Under the pieces are notes generated by a model, which saw only the letters and a list, made by a program, of their open reading frames with translations, ran no database searches and was not told the DNA's origin. Shown here one piece after another: positions 7,576-18,562 of a DNA stretch of 21,483 nucleotides. Position 1 is the first letter of the stretch. Each line of letters starts with the position of its first letter. Source of the stretch: Poteriospumella lacustris (taxonomy: Eukaryota; Sar; Chrysophyceae; Chromulinales; Dinobryaceae); contig SMOI01000484.1 in the NCBI GenBank assembly GCA_008000375.1, forward strand, positions 1-21,483, in the 5' to 3' direction. The position numbers and the translations under genes are program-made.

Positions 7576-10500
7576 CTACCGTGCACCTACCGCCGCCGTG
7601 GATGCCTTCACCGATGCCATCGTCGACGATGACCGGGTCAAGACCACGTCCTGGAAGCGCGACGCACACACTTCATTCATTTGCAAATGCGGATTCGTTC
7701 GACGCGAAAACAAATCCGGAGCCAATTGATGGAAACCGCCAATATCCGGTTGCACAAAGTGATGCGTGGTCATCGTCGAGAAATCTTGGAACGCGGCGAC
7801 AAAGGCATGAGGCAAGGCTCCAGTGGCACTGGTACCGCTACCGGTGCTGGTACCGGTCTTCGTTGTGGACAGGTTCCACGACGACGAAGAGGTCGTGTTC
7901 GCGGCCGCTTCCCAGGCGCCGGTTTCGTAGAACGGAAACGATTGGTATTCCTGCAGAATCTCGGGGGTGACCATGGCCGGCAACGCAAAGTCCGTCGCAG
8001 CAGCAGCAGCAGCAGCAGCAGCAGTGGCAGCGGGGGGTTGCAGGGATAACCTTGCTGGTGCACCGCCAGCAGCAGCAGCAGAAGCAGCAACGGAGGCTTT
8101 GACGGGTGTCGGTACCACCAGCGCGGGTGACGACGTGTTGGTCGTCATCGTGGTCGTTGGCGTCGTCTCTGCTGCAGTCGTCGATTCCGCACGCTCCACG
8201 AGGGGGAAAATGAACGAGGCCAACGTCGCATCGCGCAACTGTTGTTTCCGCAGCTTTCGTTCGGCCGCCTTTTGTTTCCGCACCAACGCACGTTGCGCTT
8301 CTGCCGTCGTGGCCAATGCCTCCTCCTCCTCCCCCTTCGCCTCGCCATCGTTGACGATCGACGTAAACGTAGCGGGCGCGGCTCCGGTGGCTCCCGCTCC
8401 GGCTGTCTCGGTCTCACGCGGAAGCACCGCAGTGGCTTTCAACTGCTGCTGTTGCTGTTGCTGCTGCTGTTGCCGTTGCTTCGCCGCATATTCCTTCGCC
8501 ACGCGTTGCAACATCTCTTGCCGCGGACCAATCACTTCCGCTTGAAACGCAAACACTTCGCGAAACGAAAAATAATTCGGACTTTCCTGGGCCATGTACT
8601 GCACGCGGTTCCATTCCGTCGCCACCAAATCATGTTCAAATTGCGTCGCATACTGCATGATGCTCTTCTCCGACGACAACGTCGAGATGCGACGTGCCAA
8701 CCGCTCCAACGACAATTCCTTCAGGTAGTTGTACTGTTGGAAGATGTAATTGTTGACGTATTTCCGGAATTCTGTCTCCAGTCCATTCGCCACGCGCATG
8801 TGCTGGAGACAGACCGCGATCCGATCGTTCAACGCCGTCGTCATTTCCAACGACGTCGTCTTCGAGGACTTTTGTTGCAAGAGGCTGTACGCGTCGGGGG
8901 TATGCGTCGCCAGGTGGTTCGTGGCCCCACCCATGGCGGAGAGACTCGACAAGGCGGCCAAGCCATTGCTCAGACCCAAAAACGGGGTCGCAAAGGCGGA
9001 TCGAACGGTCAGTTTCTTGCTACTGTTGCCGGTATTCGCCGTACCACCACCAGCACCACCAGCACCACCACCACCAGTGACAGCACCGCCGCCGACCTTG
9101 TCACTCTCGTTCGTATCCATCGCATCGGTACCAGCCGCGCCAGCTCCAGCGCCAGTTCCTCCCATCGCAGCAGTACCGGTCATGGCCAACCCTGCTCCTC
9201 CTCCTCCCCCGCGTCCTTCCAGGGCCAACGAACGGGCACGTGATTTCTCCGCCTGTTGCTCGACGTGGTCGCCAAAGGCCTGTAGTTCCTTTTCCATGTT
9301 CACGAGGGCGATGAACAACAGCGACACCGCCAAATTCGCCGAACTCATCTGCGACATACCGGCGAACAATCCCTTGCGAATGTCGCCCGCGATGTAGCCA
9401 TCGGCCGCCAATTGTTCCATGCGCCGGACGTCGTCCAATGGAATGATGCAGTCGCGCATGAGGAACTTGTACTCCTCCGCGAGCACGTGATCCGCCGCCA
9501 TTTTCTTGCTGCTGTTACTGCCACCGCCATTGCCGTACGGGTAGACCGTCGACGCGGACGAGGAACCAGAACCAGAACCAGAACCAGAACCGCTGCGATG
9601 GGCAGCCATCGTCGTCGCCTTGGCGCCCTTCGCGGTCGTCGCCATCGTCACCGTTTTCTTCGACGAAGACACCGACGTCGAAGTAGCCGCACCCGCAGCG
9701 GTAGCAGCCGAACCGCCGGAGTCCTTCTTCCGCATCGCCGAGGCCGTCGACGCCGTCACCACACCACCACCGCCACCGCCAACGCCACCTCCTGCGCCAC
9801 TTGCAGCGGCGGTCGTCGAGGTCGCTTGCTGCGACGCTCGACGTTGCTGCGACGTTGATGGCGGCTGTGGCGATTGCTGCTGCTGCTTCTTGTGCTGTCG
9901 ATGCTGCTTCTGCGCCTGTTGCGCATCGTATTGGCGGCGTAGGTCATCCACCGTGATCGACCGCATCAAATCTTGATGTTGCTGCGGATCGGGATCCAAC
10001 AACAGCAACGGCTGCGCGTAGATCTCCGCGTATTGGTTGTACAGCACGGCCGACATCTGCGGAATGTAGTGAATCAACGACGTGATCGGCGCATTGCGGC
10101 GATTGAAATCGTGGGCTGCACGCAACAGACCCGTCATATCCGACGACGCCGTCCGGGACATCAGCAGACCCCCCGCGCGCAGTGCCGCTTCGTCGTCGCC
10201 TTCGCCATCTTTGCGGTAGAAAATGATGTTGCGCGCCTTTTGGCCGATTTCGCGGACGTATTTCGTCAACCCAAAGGCACTGGCACCACCACCACCACCA
10301 CTGCTGGCATTGGCAGAGCTGCCGGTCCCCGTGTAGCTATTCGTTCGCGTAAGACCGACCGCAGCACCACCGCTGCTGCCACCGCCACCGCTACTGCTGC
10401 CTTGAATCAACTCCTTCGCCAACAGCAAATGACGCTGTTGCTGGGCCGAGGACACAGACAGCAGTGCGACGTCCTCTGTCGCCCCACCGGTCGCCGCCGT

Positions 10501-12286
10501 CGCAGAGGAATCACCACCACCACCGCCGGTGGTGGACGACGACTTCGTACGGACCAACGCCTGCGACGCCGACGATGCCTCTTGACGCTGGGACACCGAC
10601 ACCGGACGACTCGCCGTACCACCTTCGGCCACGGAAGAAACAGGTACATTCGTGGGAGACGGTGGACTGAAGAAAAACGCCATCAACGAGTTGATCGCCG
10701 GCTGTGGATCTTCCGAATCGCGACGTCTCCGGTCACCTCCTCCTCCTCCACCACCACCGCCGCCGCTGGTCACGCCGGTTTCATCCAACGCGTCGGCTAA
10801 GGCATCGAAGGCATTTTGTTCGTCGTCATCGTTGTGTGCCATGGACCGCAGGCGTCCAGACATATCCGCTTTCGACGCCGGAATCACGGCGGCTTCCGCC
10901 CCGACGATGGGGGTCATGAACTCCTGCGCCAACACGACATCGAATTCGGTCATCTGATGCGGTTGATGGAAACGTTCGTAATACGACAACGAATTGAGCG
11001 TCACGGGGGACATCGCTTGAAACGTCGCCTTGGCTTCCTTCGTCACATCGGCGACCAGCAACTGATGGACATGGTCCCGTAACGCCGCTTGCCACCAATC
11101 TTGTGAGGCCTTCGTCACTTTCCGATAGGCCGTCAACCGCATCAAACGACGACGTTCCAAGCGGGCGACTTGACGGGTGATCGAATTGACGAGGCCTTTG
11201 CTACTTTGACGATTCGCTGCCACGTTCGCGGCTGCGGTGGCGGTGGCGGTGGTCGGACCGGGGGGAGTAAAGCGCCCACTGGTCGTGTGGGTGGTGGTGG
11301 CGGTGGTGGCGGTGGTCTCGGGATGAGCCAACGGGCGAATGAAGTATTGCTGCGTCAGGAACTCGAAGAATTGACGTGTCACGTCGCCATTCGCCGCCGC
11401 CGCGGGGGCCGCCGTCGCATCCGTCGTCGCTTTGTTGGTCGCCTCGTCCGCAACGGCGGCGGTGGGGGTGGTGGTGGTCGCAGGGACGGTGGGGGTATTG
11501 GCAGCGCTGTCCTCGGGCGATGCCGTCGACGTTCCTTCGGTGAGCAACAGCTGAGACGAGCTGGTCGACGCCGACAGACGCTTCGTCTGCTGCTGCTGTT
11601 GCAGCTGCTGCTGCACGTCTTGTTCCAGACCATACAAAATCACCCGTTTCAATCGTTGTTCCAACTTCGAACGTAACGACGGTGCACGTAAAGCCTCGGA
11701 ATCGCGAATGATTTCTTCAAACATCATCTGGTAACTCCGTGGGAACGGTGGTTGCAGGGCCAAATTGTGCAACAATTGATCTGATTCCATGTCCCAGAGC
11801 GCCATGGGCGACTCCAACGGGTTGAAACACCCTAAAAACAGATTCATCGCGTCTTGTTTCATCATGTCCGTGAAGGCATTGCTGTAATACCGCTTGATCG
11901 ACGTCAACAATTCACTTTGTTTCGACGACGAAGACGCATGCGCGGCCTTGCCACCACCGGCAATGACCTTTTTATGGGCCTCGGAGCCACCGTATTGCAA
12001 GGCGATCTTGTCACCCATCTCCCCGTACATCTCCATCAACGATTGCAACACCGGGTCCTTCGTGATGTCCAACGAATGATCCTCGGACACGCCCAAGGCG
12101 CGAAAGGCATAGGCCAAGAAACGCATGGCCACGGCGAATTGACCACCGTTCGTACGATCCAAACAATCGATGCAATTCGTACGCAAGACGCCCGATTGGA
12201 GCAGCAAACCCGTGCGCTCGGCGAGTTCCATCGTACGTTGGGGAATGACGTCGACCAATTGCGGTGCGAATTGCGTCGTGCTATAC

Positions 12287-12318
<32 letters not shown>

Positions 12319-14504
12319 TCGCGAAGCGAGGGCAGGGCAGGGCGTGCAGGGGCGGGGGTTAGAGACGGAGGGAACAGAGAGAAGGGGAGAGAGAGAGAGA
12401 GAGCGAAAGGGCACGTACTTGCAAAAGAAAGCGGTTTCCGACAGGGTCAACGTCGCGACGTCTTCCAGTTCTTTCAACAGGTCGATACGACTTTCAATGG
12501 CATTGATCTGTGCAATGTCATCGTATCCACCGGGTAAGGCATGGGCATGATGTGCCGAGGGGGTGAATTGATACGTCGCCATGCTGTGCTCGGCGTCAAT
12601 CGCTTTCCGTGCTTCGTCCAACGAGGCAAAGCCAGCGGCAGCCGCACCGCCAGCGGTCGCCGACGAGGCAGAAGAAGAAGAACCGGCCACCGGTGTTCCA
12701 CTGCGACCTGCCACGGGCTGCAATTTCTTCGGGGTGGTGCTGCCTGGCTCCTGACCGGGCGGCGTTTCACCGCCACCGCCGCCGCCTTTGGCCACACCGA
12801 TAGCAGTGGACGACGGCGTTTTCGTCAACGATTTCTCCATCATCGCCCATTCTTGTCCAACGGCCGCCATCGCACGTTCTTTCTCGGTCTTCCCAGGACG
12901 CATCGTGCCCATGAAACCTTTCGATTTCACCGGTTTCGCCTTGGACAACTTGCCCTTGGAAATCGACGTGATTTTCGAGTGATCCAGCGCAATGTACCGT
13001 ACTTGATACGGTGCAGGAATGTTTTCATTCACAATTTCAATCGCTTGGCGGAATTCACGGCCTACCAAGCTTTCACGGGGTCGATTCTCGTGTTGTTTCA
13101 CTAAATCCAACACGATGATGGGTGAACTGTAGCGACGCATCATGTCGGCGAAATGCGCTTGCGTCGCTAAATAATCTGGATCCATACGACTCAAGGTAAT
13201 CGGAGGTTTGGGCATGGTCAACGACGTTTCTTGTGCCCAAAAGGTCGGAATCGAACCCCGCATTTGCACGTAACTCGTGAATTTGAAGTCGGCACCGTTT
13301 TCAAATTGGAGGATTTGTTCCACTTCCACATCGTTGGCGACCTTGCCATGGACGTTGATACCACGTTTGAGATACCGGGTACCCGCATAGTGACGAGAAC
13401 GACGTGCGATCAAGATCAAATCCATGTTTTTACCAAAGAAAGTGAAGCGACGCTGTCAAAAAACACATAAAACACCGAAAGAAAATGTCAGAAAATCGTC
13501 ACACACGGCACCCGCACGCGGAAAAGGCACGTCCATAGCATCATATGCTGACAGGTTCCCCCCCCCCCCCCTTGATCAATAATGATGAGAGCACACACAT
13601 ACCTGTTGAAACGATCCATGAATAATGGGTGTGGTCCACATCAAAGCGGCGGCTTCACCGAGTACCGATCGCAATCCTGTCAACACATGCGATCAAACAC
13701 TTGGCTTCTGTAGCAATGCTTATCGAACGAACGAAAAAAAAACTGACCGTGAATTTGGTAATGGTGCCATTCAAACATGTCCTGCGGCTGGGAGATGCGT
13801 CCTTCACTGGTGGTGATGTAGTTGTGCTGCATCGAATGCGTCAAATCGTACGAATACGAAAAGAAAAAGTCCTTCGTCATGTCAATGAATTGAAACAATC
13901 CCAAATAACGGTTTTCGGCCATTTCTGCCGAGGTTTGTGTCAATCGTTTGTTCAATTGTTTCCACAGGTAACTCAACGCGTTTTTGTTTTTCTCTTCCTT
14001 TGGGCGGATGGGGAACATTTCGGTAGCCTTGATGGTATAAATGTAATTGCCACCAATGCAACCCACTTCTTTCTTTTGAGTGATCATGGTCAAGTAAAAA
14101 CCATTCAAAAACTTGACGAAGCCAACAATACCACAGGCGGTGCAGAGTTTGACCAGTCCTCCTTGATTCTTGTTGCCTTCGTTAATCATTTCCAAAATAT
14201 CATTGATCTCCTCTGCCGTGTATGTAAGAGGATCTTCACGGATAATTTCAGAGATGTCACGAGGATTCGGATTTTCGCGGTTGATTTTCAACATGCGAAA
14301 GAATGTTTGCGCTGCATCGAATCCAACGATGTAGAAGTTACTTCTCGCTTCGAACAGCCAGAACTACAGTGAATCCATCACCCCATATGAATAAAGGTGA
14401 TTCAAATCATACCATTTCACATCGAAACATTTTACCTGCTCCAATCGTGGTATCCCACTCTGCAACGGACGTTGCTTGTTTTGCGCGGGCTCCACAAATG
14501 CCAT
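7576..14504 (-). CDS. FIG4: FIG4-type Sac phosphoinositide phosphatase with giant C-terminal extension
   Basis: Five exons (14504-14436, 14363-13748, 13676-13603, 13452-12419, 12280-7576) encode about 2165 residues; human FIG4 has about 907. The introns are 72, 71, 150 and 138 bp, all GT-AG. Sac-domain landmarks are IVGFVKFLNGFYLTMITQKK, FFFSYSYDLTHSMQHN, LILIARRSRHYAGTRYLKRG, the active site RTNCIDCLDRTN (catalytic Cys about 634, Arg 640), IALQYGGSEAHK and RYYSNAFTDMMKQD...NLFLGCFNP. These match FIG4 better than SAC1. FIG4 removes the 5-phosphate of PI(3,5)P2 and works with the Fab1/PIKfyve kinase and Vac14 on endolysosomes. A low-complexity insert lies inside the Sac domain (about residues 430-540). 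From about 780 to the end there are Gly, Ala, Gln, Thr and Ser runs alternating with non-repetitive islands of unrecognised type. Exon 5 alone is 1568 codons without a stop, so the extension is continuous with the enzyme. Confidence 0.9.
7998..8024. repeat. CAG trinucleotide repeat coding poly-Ala in FIG4
   Basis: Nine perfect CAG units on the plus strand are read as GCT alanine codons in the minus-strand FIG4 frame. Near-uniform codon use suggests recent slippage. Confidence 0.9.
8443..8478. repeat. CTG/TTG repeat coding poly-Gln in FIG4
   Basis: Twelve codons on the minus strand read as glutamine (CAG and CAA mixed) with one arginine. Mixed codons imply an older, more stable tract than the alanine run at 7998-8024. 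Confidence 0.85.
12287..12316. repeat. AGAA tetranucleotide repeat forming an intron polypyrimidine tract
   Basis: About 7.5 perfect units lie on the plus strand. On the minus strand this is a CTTT run directly upstream of the acceptor (CTGTATAG) of FIG4 intron 4. A GA run at about 12386-12402 lies in the same intron. Confidence 0.92.
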
Positions 14505-14946
14505 CGTTTGTCTGGAATGTTCACTAATCAAATTTGCGATCAAAGAAATAACGCAGCAATAGATCCTCTAGAAACACGTTCAGGAAATATTTTCAACCAC
14601 AGTCTTGATGATTCGTTTGTGTTTGCTCAACAGATAGATAGATGGATATACTGTGAAAGAAGTGATCATCATCACTATCTTAGCCCCAGAGATTTCCAGA
14701 TGGGCTCAAAGTTTGGGTCCTCCTCCTGCTGCGGACGCGACGACGACGATATTCTTCCGGTTCATTCATTTTGGACCATCGTCACACGTCACACATCTAA
14801 TGATTATTATTCATCTTCATTGATCAGTTTTGTTGTCGGAAATAGGTCCTCAGCTCACCATTCGATCAAGGTTGTAACTCGAGGCAAATATCTTGGGCAG
14901 TGTAAATTCTTGGTGGAAATAGACTTACAGTGTTGAGAGCGAAACA
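14505..14946. promoter_or_regulatory. Divergent promoter region FIG4 / JJJ1
   Basis: 442 bp separate the two start codons of head-to-head genes, so both promoters must lie here. It contains simple runs (gatagatagatgg, catcatcac, gacgacgacga) but no clear TATA box. The JJJ1 start is preceded by gaaaca, giving a good eukaryotic start context (A at -3). Confidence 0.5.
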
Positions 14947-16146
14947 ATGAGTGAAGTGAAAATTCGTTGTCACTACGAGGTGATGGGTATTCCCCGTGAA
15001 GCTTCAACTGAGGAGATCAAGAAAGCTTATAAGAAACTCGCCTTGCAATGGCATCCTGACAGAAACTACGGTCAGGAAGAACTAGCAGCGAAAAACTTCA
15101 AGGAGATCTCGTCGTCCTACTCGGTTTTGAGTGACCCTCAGGAACGTCAATGGTATGACGATCATCGCGAAGCAATTCTTCGCGGTAAAGACTTTCATGG
15201 TGAAGGAGACGATGAAGAGGATGATGTTATGCCCAATTTGTTCAATTACTTCACTACGAGCTGCTTTTCTGACTTCAACGATGAAGAGGGCGGCTTTTAC
15301 GACGTTTACAGCGACGTGTTTGAAGAGATTTTGGATGCTGAAGAAGAAAGGGGCACTGGACGCCCAGAATTGCCAGAATTCGGCGATTCAGAAAGCAGCG
15401 AGAGTGAAGTGAACAACTTTTATACATTTTGGGAAAATTTTGTGACGACGGCCACCTTCGCTTGGCACGACAAGTACAACACTTTGGAAGCGCCCAATCG
15501 TCAAGTGAAGCGTGCAATGGAAAAAGAAAACTCCAAGTTCCGAGATGTGGCACGCAAGGAATACATGAGCAACGTGAAACAGTTGGTAGCCTTTGTGAAG
15601 AAGCGCGATCCTCGGTATGCCGCTTACGAAGAGGCCAAGAAACAGCGAAAGGCGGAGGAAGTCGCTCGTAAATTGGAAGCGAAAAAGCTGGAAGTAGAAC
15701 GAAAAAAGGCAGAGCGTGAAAAATGGCGACAAGCGGCAGAAGAAGAAAGAGAGGCAAGAGAAAAAGAGCGCGAGAGAGCTTTCCTTCTGGCTGACAATGA
15801 CAGTGATATGGAAGACGATGACGACGACCGGCTTCATCAACTCGCGACAACCGCCGATCTTCCACCGGCGGAAGGAGATCCAGAGACAGTCTTTGCTATG
15901 AAAGGTTTGAGCCTGAATGATACTCCTGTGGTGGCGGGAGAAAGTGGTGAAGCCGTTGAAGCCAGTGAGGAAGGCGGTGATGACGACGAAGAAGGAGGCT
16001 CCTTCAACTGCGAAGCCTGCGCCAAGGCATACAAAACCGCCATGCAATTGACTCAACATCTTCAATCAAAGAATCATCGAAAGAAAGTCCAAGAATTAGA
16101 AAAAGCGGCGAAAAAGAAAGGCGGTAGTGGCAAGGCTAAAAAGTAG
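14947..16146 (+). CDS. JJJ1: J-domain protein Jjj1/DNAJC21 (60S ribosome biogenesis co-chaperone)
   Basis: Single exon, 399 residues. The J domain is at about 8-72 with the Hsp70-activating motif HPD at 36-38. It is followed by the family-specific blocks WYDDHREAILRG, CFSDFNDEEGGFYDVYSDVF, FYTFWENFVTTATFAWHDKY and RAMEKENSKFRDVARKEY. Then come a highly charged probable coiled coil (about 220-285), an acidic patch (DMEDDDDD), and a C2H2 zinc finger at Cys355, Cys358, His371 and His377 of the JAZ kind. The tail is lysine-rich. In yeast, Jjj1 with Ssa-type Hsp70 and Rei1 releases the export factor Arx1 from late cytosolic pre-60S particles. Here only one zinc finger is seen, whereas animal DNAJC21 has two. 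The assignment is secure from the conserved blocks outside the J domain. Confidence 0.95.
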   Translation: MSEVKIRCHYEVMGIPREASTEEIKKAYKKLALQWHPDRNYGQEELAAKNFKEISSSYSVLSDPQERQWYDDHREAILRGKDFHGEGDDEEDDVMPNLFNYFTTSCFSDFNDEEGGFYDVYSDVFEEILDAEEERGTGRPELPEFGDSESSESEVNNFYTFWENFVTTATFAWHDKYNTLEAPNRQVKRAMEKENSKFRDVARKEYMSNVKQLVAFVKKRDPRYAAYEEAKKQRKAEEVARKLEAKKLEVERKKAEREKWRQAAEEEREAREKERERAFLLADNDSDMEDDDDDRLHQLATTADLPPAEGDPETVFAMKGLSLNDTPVVAGESGEAVEASEEGGDDDEEGGSFNCEACAKAYKTAMQLTQHLQSKNHRKKVQELEKAAKKKGGSGKAKK

Positions 16147-16351
16147 AACCGCTGTTGTTCATTGGGCGAACCAAATGTTGTATATTCGAAATTAGAGCAC
16201 GTTACATCGATGATTTCTTCAACTGGACGCCAGGAAAGATAGCAACTCAATTCAGCTGGTGGCAAAAAGCACCTGCAGAGTACTCATTTTTGATGCAAAA
16301 AAATGCAGGACGTGAAGTGATTGACGGATATGTCGTACAGGTTAAAGAGGT

Positions 16352-18113
16352 TTATCGAATAAGAGGTAGGAGTTGTGCCACCAAATGCGACACAGCGTAG
16401 AGGATCAGCACATTGAGGAAGAGCTTCTTCATACCAAAATCGACAATCCAATATCGGCATAGTTGCAGCATCGCCCACAATGCTTGGTGATGAGGTGGAA
16501 CGTGAACGGCATGTAACTGCACCACCGGGTCAGAGCTATGCGGTGAATCGCCGGAGACGAAGGGCTCATGACTGTTGCTACTGGTCTCTTCCGCAAAACT
16601 CGAAGGTCGCTGACTCCCGTTGTCTCCTTGAGATACACCCCTTTCCTGTTCCGATGAAACAGCATCGTCATCTTCGACATTGAACAAAGTGGACTGCAGA
16701 CCGACAATGGTGTGGTAATCTTGTTCAACAATGCGCCGGTCGTCATGCAAAAGAAATGCTTCCCCACAACGAATAGGTGCACCATCTTGGTCTTTTCTTA
16801 ATATGCTCCCTGCGGTTTGATGAAGACGAAGTCCTTTCAAACTAGGGAGGGCATGAAACGCACTCCCATGATTCACACTGCGAATTTCACCTGTTTGATC
16901 AGAAAGCAAGCGAACGACGCTCCCGTGGCGATGTAATGATGGTAGGCGAGGAAGCTCCGCAAAATAGTCTACAGAGGACAGGCATTAGCAATGAAAATAA
17001 TCAGCACCACCATCATCATCAGCGAAGCGTCTTAAGGTGTCAACTAACCTGGTTGAAATAACGTTCCCAATGTGGCCGAGACAGCATCGTAGCCAATACA
17101 CTGCTGCGCTACCGGAGCGAAATAATCATGGTACCAACGTGGCTTCACCTTAAGTAACTTGGGACCAAGTTGATCGCTGCATTTAATCAGTGTATGAGCT
17201 GGTCCCCATTTCACTCGTAGGCATTTCAGTGCATCAATGCAATAGCTGCCGAGCACTTGGCCTTCCATTGACTCTCCCGATACGAGCTCTTCACATTGTC
17301 GAATCGGCGGAAAGGAGGCTTCATGGGCAGGCGATGTATGATATTTCCAAATGGCAAGGACCTTGATTTCTCCATCTTTGCTCTACGAAACATGGATATC
17401 AGGCATACGTTGATATATGAAAACCAAGAACAGAAACGAAGTCTCACCATTGTCTCAACGCGATACTCTTGGCCATCAACAAACTCCTGCACCAAAATTT
17501 CCTCATTTACGCCCATACCGCGCAGCTTTTCCAACAGACATTTTGCTTCATTTTGATCATGGCATACCGTTGTCGTTGTACCGTGGGAAAGGACATCAGG
17601 AACCTTCATGACACAGAGGGGCTTATCCGATGCAGAACTGTGATTGATTGTGTCCAGAAATTCCTTCAAATCGTCCCAAGTTAAGACTAACTGCTGCTGA
17701 ATAGCGTCCAGTCCATTCTGATCCAATTTATCATTGGCAAGGTAGTCATCTTCAAGAATATTGGAAACTCGATTCCCAACAAGATTCAGTCGCTTCTGGA
17801 TATGCTCTGATAACTTTAAGCCATTGTCCGACATTGATAAACAAAACGCACAAGACTTATCTACGTCATGAGTTGTTTCTCCGACCCGCAATTTGCTGCC
17901 ATTGCTTGTAGTTGCATCGACGAAACCTGCCTCGCCATTGCTCGATGGTACATCGATGACGTTGACGTCGTATCGATGACAGCATGCCTTCACGAATTCA
18001 CCAAAACTGCCCACATGCGAATCAACAATAATCAACGTAGGTTTGGATGCGTCTGCTGTCGCTATTGAGAAGTATTGTGCAATAATGATGACAATGCTCA
18101 ACCAAATCGCCAT
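16352..18113 (-). CDS. ATP-grasp fold protein with signal peptide and C-terminal membrane anchor
   Basis: Three exons (18113-17448, 17382-17049, 16968-16352) encode 538 residues; the introns are 65 and 80 bp. The ATG at 18113 opens a signal-peptide-like stretch (MAIWLSIVIIIAQYF), then a pre-ATP-grasp segment (KPTLIIVDSHVGSFGEF). The ATP-grasp core has CVMKVPDVLSHGTTTTVC (nucleotide-binding lysine and loop), ILVQEFVDGQEYRVETM and SKDGEIKVLAIWKY. The C-terminal lobe has ALPSLKGLRL and the last 24 residues are a hydrophobic span. The family includes carnosine-synthase-like and other carboxylate-amine ligases. At 282-304, where the family usually has GPxHxE and LxExNxR, this protein reads GPAHTL and LLKVKPR, so the Mg-binding acidic and Asn residues appear lost. 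It may be a non-catalytic member of the secretory pathway. The substrate is unknown. Confidence 0.8.
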
Positions 18114-18562
18114 TTTGCTCCACCGATACTTCAAGACCACCACTTCCTACTGCTTTGCCCAATGCGAAATGAAATTTGTGATTTGTGATTCGGTGTATAT
18201 AACAGAGCCCTGTCCTTTTTTTGTGATAAATCCACAGCCATTGTCACATCGTGACTGCACGATGGATTCCAGATTGAATTCCAAACAAATGTCATCGAGC
18301 AGCAGCATCGACGAGTCATCGAGATGTCATCCTCATCGTGCTCTTCCTCGTCATCATGATCTCTCAGTAGACATGATGATGACGATGACCACAGCAGCGC
18401 AGTGCGAAATCAAACGTGTCGAGGACTTGCACGGCATACTTCGGCCAATTTCATAACATTTCGCCAAGAATCAGCCGACGAAGCAGATTTGTCGAGTGTC
18501 GGTCGGGGTAATTTTTCACATGGATTGAGTAGAATGTGGAGAGAAGTCCAACGGCAAAGCAT
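18114..18562. promoter_or_regulatory. Divergent promoter region, ATP-grasp / plastid membrane protein
   Basis: 449 bp lie between divergent start codons. A TATATAA sequence at 18196-18202 could serve the minus-strand gene as TTATATA, 83 bp from its ATG, or the plus-strand gene with a long leader. Repeated cat/atc-rich sequence fills 18290-18390. No coding potential was seen. Confidence 0.4.
18196..18202. promoter_or_regulatory. Possible TATA box
   Basis: TATATAA on plus, TTATATA on minus. The distance to the minus-strand ATG (83 bp) is the more usual one. The call rests on the motif and spacing only. Confidence 0.25.

Noticed and set aside
8242-11676. Long plus-strand open frames (up to about 330 codons) opposite FIG4
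   Set aside because: They are rich in Arg, His and Leu or homopolymers and are mirrors of GC-rich FIG4 codons. They lack domains and start contexts, while the minus strand has a conserved enzyme.
13453-13602. Second possible exitron in FIG4 (150-bp intron, divisible by three)
   Set aside because: It contains an in-frame TGA just before the acceptor, so retention would truncate the protein.
18113-18143. Upstream in-frame start for the ATP-grasp gene at 18143
   Set aside because: The codon is GTG. The first ATG at 18113 gives a proper signal peptide.
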